DNA of 64,000 nucleotides, taken from NCBI GenBank assembly GCA_022578965.1, contig MU400681.1, positions 25,487 to 89,486 on the forward strand, given 5' to 3'. The translations under genes and the position numbers were made by a program. This document shows, one piece after another, positions 36,874 through 49,149 of this stretch. Positions within the stretch are counted from its first letter, which is position 1. Each line of letters begins with the position of its first letter. Origin of the DNA: Xylaria sp. FL1777 (taxonomy: Eukaryota; Ascomycota; Sordariomycetes; Xylariales; Xylariaceae). Under the pieces are notes generated by a model, which searched no databases, was not told where the DNA came from, and saw nothing but the letters and a program-made list of their open reading frames with translations.

Positions 36874-37500
36874 GGTACGGGATCCGATAGAAGATTGGCA
36901 TCAGACAGATCTAATAGCTCCACAGCAATGTCAGAGGTTACTTTTCCCGTAAGAAGGATTCATATATGGGTGGGTGTCTTGCGTAGTGTACACTGCCTAA
37001 AGTAATCAGTAGCCTACCTAGACTACGGTACGTGCTCCTGCTTCCCTCCCTCTCCCCTAAATGTACCATGCCAGCTACTTACCTCACCGACCGCAGTACG
37101 TTGATTACTGCTTATTTATAACTACAAGACTCTAAAAGCAACTAAGCCTAGCCACAACAACACCCTAGCCACACTTACAATCTCTTGACTACCACAAGAT
37201 GCTATACTAACGGCTTCAACGAAGAGCTTGAAATTATATTCAATTTAGGAATAATCTTCTCTCGCGCTACACGTCTTTGCTCATCCAGGGCTTACCGTGA
37301 TAAGATGGAAAAGCCAAGGTCTATAGATACCCCGAGTCAACCGAGTTAGCTAGGCCTTCATGGAACGCTGGAAGTATTCCCTTTGATCTGTTTGAGGTTA
37401 AGGCTGAATAGCTGAATGGGGGCTGTATAGCTTTGTAAGCTATATCTCAGCTCGTGGCTAAGACCGTGGCTCGTAACAACCACATACTACATACTACACA
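36874..37500. other. Intergenic, no gene seen
   Basis: Short ordinary sequence, presumably holding the promoter of the minus-strand small gene. No coding or repeat signal is apparent. Confidence 0.45.
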
Positions 37501-37504
37501 ATGA

Positions 37505-38292
37505 AAACAACGGTGCAATCGGAATGGCCATATATGAGGTCACCAACCGAAGACCCAAGCCTGTAGACCCCTATTGCATCAAGCACCCCAAAAGTGACAG
37601 TTGGAGGCTCTACTGCGTTTGGCCATTTGAGTCCATGAGTGCTACGTGAGCGAGCAATCGGAAAGCGCTGACAGATACCCTGCAGACTTACCTTTGATCA
37701 CGCATATATCTGCATATGCATGTAATATTGACCGCGGAGTTTCACCGTCTATGACAGGCAGAGGGGTCGAACAAAAACGACTCAAATACAGGTATAAAGC
37801 TGCGCGAAGTCTACCAATTTAAAGACCAACTAAGTAGTCTAAAATGATAGCGTAAAATATTGGGCTTTACTGTCATACCTCAGTTTATATAATACCAAGT
37901 CTCTTTATTCTTTTTTAATTCGAATTGGTTTTTGGTTGATCTTTGGCTGTAGGATTTGGATAGTTTCTTCTTCGACCCACTCCGAGATAGGCAAGTAAGC
38001 ATTCATACTACAACATCAGGGCCAGTCAGGTACCCATTCATCCCAGGGTCCTCCAACTTCCTAATCGAGAATCTTACGCTACTTTTCAGCTACGCGGCAG
38101 TGGAGGGAGAGTACCAATTATGACCATGAACTCCGTGGAAATAAGCAAAAATTGGCTAAGCGAATTCCCTTCCACGAATTAGGTGGAAACGTGTACCAAG
38201 GTCTTATGTGTTGGTTGTTTCAAAGCCTGCCGCTTTGTACAGATGAACCATTAATCGCTCTTGTCGGGAAGGTCTGTGGCGATCTCTCGTAA
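37505..38292 (+). pseudogene. Possible gene remnant, exon-like pieces
   Basis: Two coding-like stretches lie on the plus strand. One (about 37505-37645) reads MAIYEVTNRRPKPVDPYCIK and continues with WRLYCVWPFESMSAT, ending at a GTGAGC donor. The other (about 38089-38292) follows a CTACTTTTCAG acceptor and reads TRQWRESTNYDHELRGNKQK and then LGGNVYQGLMCWLFQSL, ending in TAA. A middle piece, DLDSFFFDPLRDRQ (about 37953-37994), is followed by GTAAGC. I could not join all three in one frame. This is either an intact multi-exon gene I failed to model or a decayed one. No family is recognised. Confidence 0.35.
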
Positions 38293-38557
38293 TATATACG
38301 GTCAGTCTCGAGAAGTTTGCAGCTTATCAAAGAAAGAAAAAAAAAAAAAACTCGCATAAGCTTAACCGATTCGTTTCTTCAAACTATATCACTTGGTTAT
38401 ACGAATTATAGGAGATGTCAGAAAGTGGGTAAAGTTGAGGCTCAAGTTCTTATCTCGTTGATTTGTGCCTGTTCCCAACATGGCCACTTCATTATGTGGG
38501 GGATGTGCGTTCGTGAAATTATTCCGCTTCTAAGTCGTCGTCTCCTTATCTAGATAG

Positions 38558-39830
38558 TTAAGGATCCAAATCCATTTTGTCTTCAGCCTTCTCATCAGCT
38601 CCCTGCTCGTCCAGGATCATCGTATCTGAGTCATTCTTGGTGGCGCCCTGTTGGCCCCCACCATAGGACGCGGGGCCAGAAGGTTCCGCGCCGGCCACTC
38701 CGCCGTGACCTACATTACCACCGGCATGTCCATTCTGACGAGGGCGCTGATCACGTTGATATGTCTCCTGCGGGGGAGCAGCGAAAGGTCTCTTGGCCAC
38801 ATCAGGGGCATGGAGCCCAATCGTGTTGTCATTACCGTCCACGGTGATGTCGTCGAAGTTCCCCGTGAGCACCGACGAATTACCTACAAGACTGCGGTGT
38901 CCTGTTACTTTGATTCCCTTGAAATTTCCCGTCTGTTCCATACCATACGTTGGGTAAGGTTGTGGAGGATTGTGCCCGCTAGGATTGCCTCCTGGGTAAA
39001 AAACGTCTTGACGTGCAAAGCAATAACCCTGCGGGAAAACTATCGGCTTGCCTTGCTGTGTAATTTGATCTTGTTAAGATCGATTTTATGAGTAGAAAAT
39101 TTATGTTGGGTTGGTTGACTCACGTTTTTCTTGTTTGGAGTATTTGCGCTAACAGGCTTAACAAGGGCTTGATCAGAGTCCGCTAAAATCTGTAAGTAAC
39201 ACTGATTGATAACAATAGAAAGTGTGGCACAAAGTTGGGAATAGTGCTCGGGGGAATTAACGAGCCCTACGAACCGACGCGGAACGGAAAAATCCCGGCT
39301 GTGGTCTGCTGACTGTCCTCAGCAGCCTTCCAGGGAAAGACTTTGGTGTGGGTTTTGTGGCTGGTATTAGGGTTGTAATTAGACATGGCTTTTGTCGTTG
39401 AACAGAGATCTTGGGTTGAATTCGTAGCAGGTAGTAATTGAATTGCTAAAAGGAGTGTAGTCTTATCATGCTCCAAAGATTGAAGGTGCTCAATTATACG
39501 AGGCTCGACAGAATGGGCAGAGAGATTTTTGATGATTTTTATAATCGGGCTGGCTTTCGACGGGGGTGTGTGTTTCTTGCAGAGAATTAGGAGGCTCTCG
39601 ATCTTCGGGCACATATTCTCCATTACTCGACCAACCTGAAACGTTTGGAGGGCAGCATTATGCTGAATAGATTTTATCGTCTCCCCCAGCAAGTCAAGCT
39701 CGGTATGCCATCTTTGGAATCGACCAGGTACACATTTGATAAGGTCATGAAGTTGGGCAATTGAGTCGAGTATACTCATAGCCATGCCCACGAGTTGAAC
39801 AGTTGCGGCAACTGTTCCCACGACTTCCAT
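38558..39830 (-). CDS. SesA/NACHT-N-type protein with amyloid-like repeat
   Basis: Three exons, 39830-39275, 39182-39124 and 39055-38558, give 370 aa in one continuous frame. The donors are GTTCGT and GTGAGT, the acceptors ATTTTAG and TTACACAG; the first junction has one alternative. Residues 1-150 are helical: MEVVGTVAATVQLVGMAMSI, then HTELDLLGETIKSIQHNAAL, then cationic helices. This is the pattern of the N-terminal domain that precedes fungal NACHT NTPases and occurs alone in SesA. Residues about 247-285 hold two pseudo-repeats: TGNFKGIKVTGHRSLVGN and TGNFDDITVDGNDNTIG. Their Gly/Asn/Val spacing resembles fungal amyloid signalling motifs (HET-s or sigma type). A disordered Gly/Gln/Asn-rich tail and an acidic end follow. 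By family logic it would be a cell-death executor or adaptor switched on by amyloid templating; that is inference. Confidence 0.7.
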
Positions 39831-42470
39831 GATTCCCAGAATTCTGAGATCCTTAGCACTTCCATGTAGCAATATCACCGGTCCCTGGGCCTCACTAACG
39901 TTAAGCAGCAGGTTGGTCTTGAACGGTTGGTCTATAAAGCCGGTAAGTCCTATAGCTAAAAAAAGATAACTTAGAAAGGCATCATGTGGTTTTACCTTGA
40001 TTTAAGGTGACTAGGCAACAAGGCGGCAGCAAGGCGTTTTCAGCCTACCTATTGGGAGTCTCAAGAGTTGAATGTGAAAATATTACATGCATTTGTCTAG
40101 GCATAACACCTATGGTGAGGTGGTATATATCATGGATGTGTGTGGGGCGAAGTGCCTAACCTCTTGATGCAAGGGCTGTTCGTATTGTTTCGGTATTGGT
40201 GCGCGCGCCTTACAGTGCTTGCAACAATCGTGTATCCAGGGCAGCTATAGCAGGCCTCATGCCCTTATCGTCACGGTCTTTATTGGTAGAGCCTGCATGA
40301 GTTCGCCTCGCCGAGGAGATTCCTCACGAAAATTTCCCTAACTAAAGGGAGAGTGTATGCCTATTGAGCCAGTAAAAGCGAATCATAGCTGCAGTTAAAA
40401 TCTCACACTCTGGTTCTCCCACACTCTTTACTTCTTCTGACTGAAAATTCTTTCAGGTTGCAGAGCCTCACCGGTATAGATCCACTCCGTACCGGCAAGA
40501 GAATGCGTGAGCGACCAAGGATAGAGTATTTCTTCTTCTTGGAACTACCCCGTTCGAGCTGGTAGGTTAGTCGAGAGAGCCCCATCATAGCCCTGATGTG
40601 TCTCGCCCGATAATGAGAAAATGCATATATGGTAGATCTCGCGGCGTCCATTTCAAATCCTACCAACCAAGTAGATTCGCATATTATGTCCCATCCGGCA
40701 CGACCCGACTTGGAAGCGATAACGCAAGGCAGTAAGTGCTGCGGATTGCAAGGGGAGTGAATTAAAAGCTGATAACAGTTTCGCCAACCGGAGTCGAATT
40801 ATTAGTAGGCAAAGCAGTAATAAGCAGTAGAAAAACAACTCATAGTCTGGCACCTAACATCGTCCATACTGATTGATACACGAACGAGAATATTGTGTTA
40901 GCTCCAAGCTGAATGGTTCTTAGAATTGATAATTATGCGATAGATAAATGGATTGGCGTGGCGTGAGCGGAGTCTGTTTACCCCTCCAGTAAGTACCTAC
41001 AATACAGAAATATTGGACATAGGTACCTTGAAGTTGGAGTAATTATTGCTTATACGACAATAATAATGCGTGCAGCCTCAATATGCTGGCTCGCTTGTTA
41101 GCACCTAACGCCAAGCCCTGCCCAACGAAGCGCATATACCGGTATACCAATTTATTCCCATTATAACACGAGCACCACTAGACAAGCGTGAGATCACCGG
41201 GCGCAGTGGGCGGCGGATCCTTGTATTGCTGTCATGAGGCTCTGGATTGAGTGGCCGTGCAGGAAGAGGCTATGCTATAGGTAAATGTACCCAACCTCAT
41301 AAGCCGAGTGGCCTGAGGAGAAAATCTCTCACACCTGGTTGCCTAGATAAAGACCAAGTCTCCCTTAACCAACCAAAAAATTGAGCTACTTGGGCGGACC
41401 ACTCGCAAGAAGTTACCGCGATTCAGCACAGTCTGTTCAATAAGGCAGACGAGTCAAAGCCTAAGCCATATGTCTGGTTTTCATAGCAACGATTAAGAGT
41501 AGGGACGTGGAAGAGAAACGAAGGCAGGCTGGAGGTACCACTCTGCCCAATCCATTCACCTATGTGGGGTGAGATGCAAGTAAAAAAGGATGAGAAAGTG
41601 AAAACCTGTTGTTTAATGGCCGGGCTAGTGGGTTTGATCATGTTCGGATAGATGCATGCTGCATTCACTTGAGAACGACGCGGAACTGTCAAAAGCAATC
41701 AACTCTGTGTATCGTTTATACGAGGATGTCGTCATGCTAGGCGCTCGCGGATGTCCGATGGGGAATGATTATTACTAAAACGTTTCAGAGAAGCAATAGC
41801 TTACCAGTAGTTGGACCCTGCAGTGAGCCAATTGCTCGATTGAAGATGGTATTTCTCGATAGTGAATGGCAAAAGATTGGTGAGGAATCAGACCTGTAAC
41901 ACAATATTATTAAGAGATGGGCTAGGTTGTGCCGGTAGAGCCCGAACGATATCGCGGATTGCGAGGAGAAAGGGGGCGACGGTAGAAATGAATTCCAATG
42001 CTATATAGGGTTTCTAAAGCTACCGATAATCACTGCCTCTCTGCCTGGAATTCGACAAACGACAATAGTACTCTAACACCAGAAGCGTTTAGACATTCTA
42101 GCAACATCATTGTAAAAAGCTCCTTCAGCAAGAATGGCTGTCCTCGAATGACCACCCGTAGAGCCGTCCGCTTAATACTCATGTTCCTCTGCGGAAATAT
42201 GCGAGGATCAAGCCGTGCAATCCTTGGGTGCACGAAGATGACAGTCACGATAAAAAGGTTTTGCGATATATCTAAGTGACATGTTTTTGACATGGTGTAG
42301 AACTTGAATACTGGATTCAGAATATGCCTCACTTCAATTTCCTAGATGGATTTATATATCCCTCAATAGTATTTAGAATATAACAGAACTAGGGGTAAGA
42401 TAAAAGAGTATGCAATCAGGTTGGGAGAAATAGGGGAAGAGGGTTACTGGAGGAGTAAGGACTAGAAATT
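39831..42470. other. Long intergenic interval, no supported gene
   Basis: It contains frames of 60-100 codons on both strands (for example 40403-40666 and 42030-42332 minus), none with family features or convincing splice sites. An intact NLR gene next to the SesA-type gene was looked for here and not found. Confidence 0.5.
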
Positions 42471-42650
42471 ACCTCCTTTCATAGCCGCAGAGAATAGGCA
42501 GGAAGAGGTGGGTAAGCTATCTATTGAAGCTGGCATTAATATTGAAGTCCAAGGTAAGAATGACAAAGCTCCTCGACAGAAGGCAGCAAACAACAGGCAT
42601 GAGTCTGTAGTAAGGTTACTCCTTGGTAAAGGTGCTGATACCAATGCTAG
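42471..42650 (+). pseudogene. Ankyrin-repeat remnant
   Basis: About 60 codons read PPFIAAENRQEEVGKLSIEA, GINIEVQGKNDKAPRQKAAN and NRHESVVRLLLGKGADTNA. This is two ankyrin repeats of the near-identical type common in fungal NLR and HET proteins, with substitutions at normally fixed positions (TPL is APR; VVKLLIEAGA is VGKLSIEAGI). It has no start codon of its own, no flanking repeats and no upstream domain. It looks like a broken-off, decaying piece. Confidence 0.65.
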
Positions 42651-43531
42651 AGAACGGTTAAGCATGCCAAGGGCATATAGTAAAATGGTAGATGCATAAA
42701 CGTTGTTCTCAGCTGAACTATTTCGTGAGTAAGGTGAGAATACCTGATTAAATAGATGAGCAGGTTGTCTGTTCCCTTCGTAGCCCCTAATGCCTTCTTT
42801 CAGATATATCTTCTACCTAAATTAATATAATATATTGTACCTAGCGGCTCATAGTAACAATGTACAGTATGAGAGCCGACACTCTAGACCACCCCACACC
42901 AAGGAATCACTAGGTTATGCCTCTCATCAAATTAGCCCTAGTTCCTTAGATTTAAACACAATTGGGACTTATAGGAGCAGTATCCCACTGACTTGAACAG
43001 TTCTACCTTTCTCCCTATAAATTTACTGAAGTGAACGGTGTGAGAAGGCTACATTAAGGGGTACTCATTTAGCCCCTTACGAGGAGACAGGTTAAACCTG
43101 CACTTCCTAGTAGAAGTAGTGAACCACTAATTTAGGTATTTATGGAGAAAGTGAACGCTATCAAAGTGGTCATTTTGTGACTAGTGGCTATCTAGTATAA
43201 GTAGTCCCACTTTAGCCTCACATTTTCTACTCACTGGACTTGACTACATACTAAATGTATAGGCAAATGCTCCCTCCGGTCATGCCAGAAAGCCTTGAAC
43301 CGCATCATCTACTGTGCAATCTGCTAGGAGACATCAAGATCATGTTGGCGCCGTGAAGAATACACAGATATCATGTACAGCTAAATCGCAGCGAAGAGTG
43401 CAAACGCACGCTAGTGGCACAGCTTTTACCGGCCGGCAATCTTTCGACCTTCTACCTCCTATTTTCATCCTTTGCCGGAAGCCAGCGGCAAAACTCCAAG
43501 AAGTTGCCGTGATATAGCATTCCCCAGAACC
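42651..43531. other. Intergenic, P450 upstream region
   Basis: No gene is seen. An imperfect inverted repeat (CGGCTCATA ... TATGAGAGCCG) lies at about 42845-42878. Confidence 0.45.
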
Positions 43532-45423
43532 ATGCTTTCCATCATTCTTTCACTGCCCGGCAAAGTCGACCTAGGGGCACTTTCACTGCTTCTGTTTGGT
43601 GCGCTCTGGTTTTGGTATGCTGCAAAGCGTCATGATCCTGTAGCAAGCAAGACGCTCGTGGGTGCCAAAGGCATCCCTCCCACGTTCCCACATGTCTTTC
43701 CCTTCTTGGGAAGTCTGCCAATTACATATCTGTATAGCCCAAGGGCATTTGTCTTGAACCGGAAGTAAGCCTACTGCATTCTAGCTGTCTGCCGTTCGCA
43801 GTGGCTAACTTGCAGCAGTAATTTCTTCCAGAGCACACACCCTGTGCGTGTCAAGATACTCACCCAAGAGTTCTATGTTGTCCGTGGACCGGAAAATGTG
43901 AAGGCGCTTTTCAAAGGTTCTTGGGCGTGCACATCAATCCCCTTCGTGAAATTCGCGCTTGGGCACGCCTTTGGCTTGCCGGCAAAGGCATTAAGTCTAT
44001 TCGACAAGGATGACTCTGGTGGCGGATCTGTGCCTCATCCTGGCAGCACTGTGGAAGCCCGCAATCGCATTGACTACCGTGTGCACGAGTCCCTGACCCG
44101 ATTCCTAGAAGGAAAGGGGCTTTTGCCTTTCTGGAATAGGTTTGCAGACAGTATCACACAGCGACTACACGCCATGCACGATCGTACTGATTCGGACTGG
44201 GGTTATCATGCTGACTTGATGAAAGTTGTCGGGGATGAGGCTACCGTCTCAATCATAAATGCTCTTTGCGGTCCTTATCTTTTAGCCTTGTGTCCGGATT
44301 TCTTGCAGAGCTTTTGGGATTTCGATCGTAACTTACAAACATACCTTCAAGGTACGGTATGGAGTAGTCGCGGTAACTTATTTCGAGCTCACTGACCAAA
44401 TCGATAGGAATTCCATGGTTTCTTGCTCCAAAGGCATATGCAGATCGAAGAAAGGTATTGGACGCCGTGAAAGCCTGGCAGCAGCATGCGAGAGATCACT
44501 TTACTGAATCGGCCATCGATGCTGACGGTGATGACCCATACTGGGGTTGCAGCTTCTTTAGAGAGAGGCACAAGATGTTTCTTGAGATGGACGGTTTTGA
44601 CTACACGGCCATCGCATCCCAAGACTTCGGCGCAATATGGGCGTAAGCTATAACATCTATGTCTTGTCTGAAAGACTGTCTCTCTGACGTTTCGCATAGA
44701 GCACGGAATGCTGTTGCTGCTACGTCATGGGCTATCTTTGACATATATCGAGACCCTGAGCTCCTCGCTAGTGTGAGAGCGGAGATCGACGACTGTAGAC
44801 TCGACATCGAAAGTGCAGATAGCCGCGTGAGGTTTGATGTCGACCGATTATTTCGCTTGCCAACCCTTCAAGCCGTGTATGCCGAGACTCTGCGGCTCAG
44901 AATGCATTTCTATATTATTAGGATGCCAGATAGAGTTGACATGAAGATCCGAGATTGGGTCATACCAAGGCGGAAAGTCATCGTGACCCCCACGACGGTT
45001 GCGCACATGGATTCTGAAGTATGGAGCACCGGCTCAAACAATGAACACCCCGTTGACCAGTTTTGGGCCGGGAGGTTCCTTAAGTATCTGCCGAGAGATG
45101 TCCATGTCGCTTCACAATCGCATGACTCTGGTTCAACATTCTCGACGAAAGAGGTCGAAGGGTCGTGGATTCCATATGGCGGTGGACCGCGGCAATGTCC
45201 CGGCCGGCACTTTGCGAAACGCCAGATATTACTGACAATCGCGTTGATGGTTAGTCTGTTTGACTGCGAGATACTGGGAGAGGGGATAAACGCGAAGGAG
45301 GATTCTTCGCTTCACGGTTTCGGGAGCGGCGTGTCACACCCAGCTGGCAAAGTCCCAATGAGAATACGGCGTAGGTTTGCCGCACCACCACATGATGTCA
45401 GCACTGGTCTTCAGACTGAGTAG
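43532..45423 (+). CDS. Cytochrome P450 monooxygenase
   Basis: Four exons: 43532-43764, 43816-44351, 44408-44642 and 44700-45423. Introns are 51-57 bp, and the frame is continuous at 575 aa. It is a haem-thiolate oxygenase, expected in the ER membrane. Visible features are an N-terminal anchor (LGALSLLLFGALWFWY), a proline-rich hinge (GIPPTFPHVFPFLGSLP), the ETLR of helix K at about 396-399, and the haem loop PYGGGPRQCPGRHF with ligand Cys500. The helix-I region (FGAIWAARNAVAATSWAIF) lacks the usual A/GGxxT and resembles the CYP7/CYP8-like fungal clade, in which many members have an atypical helix I. Sterols or lipids are possible substrates, but the sequence does not show it. No other biosynthetic genes flank it, so no metabolite cluster is evident. 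Confidence 0.93.
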
Positions 45424-46051
45424 CATAGGTGTTAAAGACTATTGCTTGGCCGACGCTATATACCTGCCAAGAAAATAGTATCATGTGTATAGGTATGCCA
45501 GAGATCCGTGTGCGATGAACGCCTCACTATTCCCAGCTGCGACTAGGAATGCGGGGTACTAGGGAATATCTTATAACTCATTGGTAATGAAGTGATAGGC
45601 GCACCTATTATCTATCGAGGTATTGCTTTGCCTTGGTTTGCCAAACATTGTTCTGTACTCATCTTTGATCTTTTACCCTTAACGACGTAATTTTTTCGAT
45701 ATCTCGATGAGATCAAATGTATAGAATATAGTAACTCTAGTGATTTGATTAGGACAGATTGGGTTTTATTTGCAGGGCAACTGTACTCAGACCTCGTCAT
45801 CAACTCAGCCGCTCCGCCCTAGCTCCCTGTTGCTTCTAAATTTATCTCAACTTATGCAGCTAATACAGCCACAGCGTACTAAGTGTATAAGAAACATTTC
45901 AGCGGTAACTGATTAAATGATGCCATTTACTTAGTTACTAGGCGAAATATCATAGATTATAAGAATATGGGTCTCCGTAAAAGACTCCTTTATGCCACAT
46001 TCTCTATCAGTTACACTTTGTAGCAATCGAAGTGTCCTCCCTACAGTTAAA
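45424..46051. other. Intergenic, no gene seen
   Basis: AT-leaning sequence between the P450 and the 4-TM gene, both on the plus strand. It presumably carries the terminator of the first and the promoter of the second. Confidence 0.45.
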
Positions 46052-47924
46052 ATGAGTCAGTATAGTGGACCGAAAAAGGAGAAAGGGGAAGCTATCCTTC
46101 CTCCATCGTCTCCTCTCGTCTTAAATGGCGACTCATGTAGCACCAACACAGTCATACCAACAGAAACACCAAAGGCTGGAGAAATAGCAGGCAAACCTAA
46201 AGAATCTATGGTGTTAAAGAAAGATGACGATACTGTGAGGACTAATGGTGCACCACAAGAACCTGCCGATTCTAGTGAGCCTGCCCAGGCTCACAAGTCC
46301 ATCAAGTCTGAAGATCCTCGCAAGCCCCCGAAACTTACAGAATCTCACGAAGATTCGAAGTACGAACAGTCTGGAGAACTTGATAGGCCAGCAAGATCCA
46401 GCACGCTCGCTAAGCCTATAGAACCCGCCAAGTTGAAAGTACCTGATGAACCGACAAAGTTGGCCAGATCTAAAGAACTCGACAAGCCAGAAGTTAAACA
46501 TGACACTGCTAGAAACGAGAAGAAGTCTACAACTCAACCCCATCACGTCAAAATCTCTCCATTATCCATATTACCGAAAATCGAGAGTCAAGTGCCCACC
46601 CAATCGTCAATAATGGTCGACCAGGCAACTTCACCCTCTAGCCTATCTCCTGCTCCTATCAACCAACGTTCAGTAGATGTTGAGGAAACGCAAATATCTC
46701 CTCTTAAACGGCCACTATTAGATACCCATTCATTATCTGATAGTCGACCTTTAATATCCGCTAAGCAACACTTAGCAAATTCAAAGCAAGTTCCTTCATC
46801 TACTATCCAAGGTCCTCCTTCCCAACGTGAAGAACTTGTCAGTAAATCACAACAACATGAGAAATACTCCCTAGGACTTCCCGAGAAGTCTGGGAATCCT
46901 CTTAATCTATCTGTGGAACCCGATTCACACACACGAACATCTGCTTCACCGCCTATAAGAACCCCCAGCTTACCACCACGATACGATACCACCGGCCCAA
47001 CGTCCTCCATACCGGTTACGACCATACCGGTAACGACAACCGGTAGCCAACCTCATGAGCTTGACAATCAACCTCCTGAGACCGATTCACAATCCCAAAC
47101 ATCTCCTTCCGAGCCTCCAACACGCTCCAGAATACGTCGTTGGTGGGGAAAACTGTCCGGGAATGCATCAATGCTCTCTGCATTAGCAGCTGGCGCGTCG
47201 TTCATTATATCCTTCGTCTCCCTTGTCCTCACCGGCTACAACCTCCACTACATGGCGAGAACAGACGAATATCAGGCGGACATGCGCCAGATTGCCAAAC
47301 AACAAGCTTCATTCCAGGAATGGACGTTGTACAAGGCATTCTGGGATTACTGCAATCAACCTAATGTACGTGTAGTGTCGATAGCTTCCCCGGATGACCC
47401 TAGCTAATTTTCAACATTAGAATACAGCTGCTATGAGTCGTCCTTGCATGGATTTCGTAAACGGCCAACCTTTGGCCGCGCCGCCGATCAGTAACCCAAA
47501 TCATGAGATTCATCCGCTGCAGAAACGCGCTGCTAGAGACGACTATACTCCCACGGGACATCCTATGATCACATATCTTATCTCGCTATCTCTTCACGGG
47601 GTGCTCCTTTACGGCGTAGTGCTAATTAGTGCACGGGCGATGGAAAGAATAGAACGTCAGCTGAGGCGGAAACGCGCTGCTGGCGATGATGTTCCCATTC
47701 AATTGTCTATGATCATATATCTTCTCGGCCTGATGGTGTTCGGGGTGCTTGTTAAAGGTGCGGTGTTCATCAGTGCATGGCTACTGGAGAATATAGAACC
47801 GTGGATACAAGGGAGGGCTGAAATACTCGATCTCGAAGTTCAGTGGACAACTAGGTTTGCTCTCACTGCTATCATAATCGGGATAGAGGCTTTCAGAGCT
47901 CAGTACATTTCGAACTGGTTTTAA
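46052..47924 (+). CDS. Four-TM protein with long disordered N-terminus
   Basis: Two exons, 46052-47365 and 47421-47924 (donor GTACGT, acceptor CAACATTAG); 605 aa from MSQYSGPKK. An in-frame ATG at 45992 would add 20 residues; 46052 has the better context (AAAATG). Residues 1-370 are disordered, rich in Pro, Ser, Thr, Lys and Glu, with loose repeats such as EPTKLARSKELDKPE. A hydrophobic segment (about 375-398) precedes QQASFQEWTLYKAFWDYC, a pattern seen in uncharacterised ascomycete membrane proteins. Three more segments follow near 487-509, 534-558 and 583-600. Residues 473-521 and 522-570 are a tandem duplication: KRAARDD plus a helix, then KRAAGDD plus a helix. The function is unknown. Confidence 0.75.
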
Positions 47925-49149
47925 GGGATGCTTACTCGATGGCGTTAATAATGATGCAGCTCTAGTATGCCCCATAATGGGAAGCTGAACAGCCTAGTCA
48001 GATCACATAGCAATTGGCTCCCAATGGCTCCCAACCTGTTAGGACCAATAGTCCTGTCAACTATTTCCTAACCTATCCCAAATATCTATAGGGACTGTCC
48101 GTGTACAGATACATATGTAGATAGACCCCGCCATAGGCACTCCTATATGGTAGATGTGACCAACCCCTGAACACGACCTTACTAGGTTTCCCCAAAGAGA
48201 TTATATGTTTCACCTAATATAAGTTCCCTCTTCCAAATTTGTCCTGGGCGATGATATCGGATGTTTGACTCCAAAGCAACACGAGAGTAACCTTTCATAT
48301 TTCCATTAAGTTCCCATAAGTGCGAATCTCCAACCCCCACCTCTGATAGAACCCATCAAGTGTACATAAGTTTCGAACAAGTAAGCTAGTTTAACATGAT
48401 TACTCAAGACCCAAGTTGGCCATATCATTGGCATCTTCGTTTTGATCACACGTAACAAGCTAGAAATTGATCGTTACTCCTTTTTGGGTTTAGGGGGCGT
48501 AAAGGAATCTTAATAAGATCGTCTAACAGAGCCCATAAGATGCCTCAATTCTTCACTTCGGTATTCTTGACAATGGGCTACCCATTCTCGCGTCATTTTT
48601 CGAGCTGCGCTATCATGCCGTTGACGAGATATACAGAGCCCGGTTTGATTACCAAATTTTTAAAGGGGCGGGGCTTAGGACAGTGCTCATCCCACTGTCC
48701 GTCGTTGTAGATATATAAGGTACGTTTTACCTTGTGAAATCTGGTAGTGTCAGTAGTGTCACCATACACCTTGCTTTCTGTTGGTTGCCTTGGATTGAAG
48801 TGCAGTGAACCGTGATGTATATTCTCTTTTTGGATTCAGGGGTATGAGTTTCTATCATGTACATATTTAATCTACGTATATTTACTTACTTGCATATGTG
48901 CTTAAGCCGCTTATTTGTATAGTCTGTAACATACCGCCGCAGATGACTCCAAAATCACTCGTCCATAAGCTTATTCTGAGTCCTTAGCAATCTCGAATAA
49001 GAATGATGATTATAGAATATTGAATCAAAGCTAACGTGACATGATTGAAATGCACGATCGACTTAAAATCCCCGTCGCCTTTTAATCAAGGGCCTATACT
49101 TCACTTGAGCATAGGACGGACAAGTCCTTATCAACTAGCCCCTTTTACT
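47925..49149. other. Convergent intergenic region, no gene seen
   Basis: It lies between the 3' ends of the 4-TM gene (plus) and the zinc-finger gene (minus). A TATATAAGG box-like element occurs at about 48712 without an associated ORF. Confidence 0.5.

Noticed and set aside
40403..40853. Minus-strand frames of 87 and 66 codons
   Set aside because: No recognisable features; the larger frame starts with a non-ATG codon and splice support is lacking.
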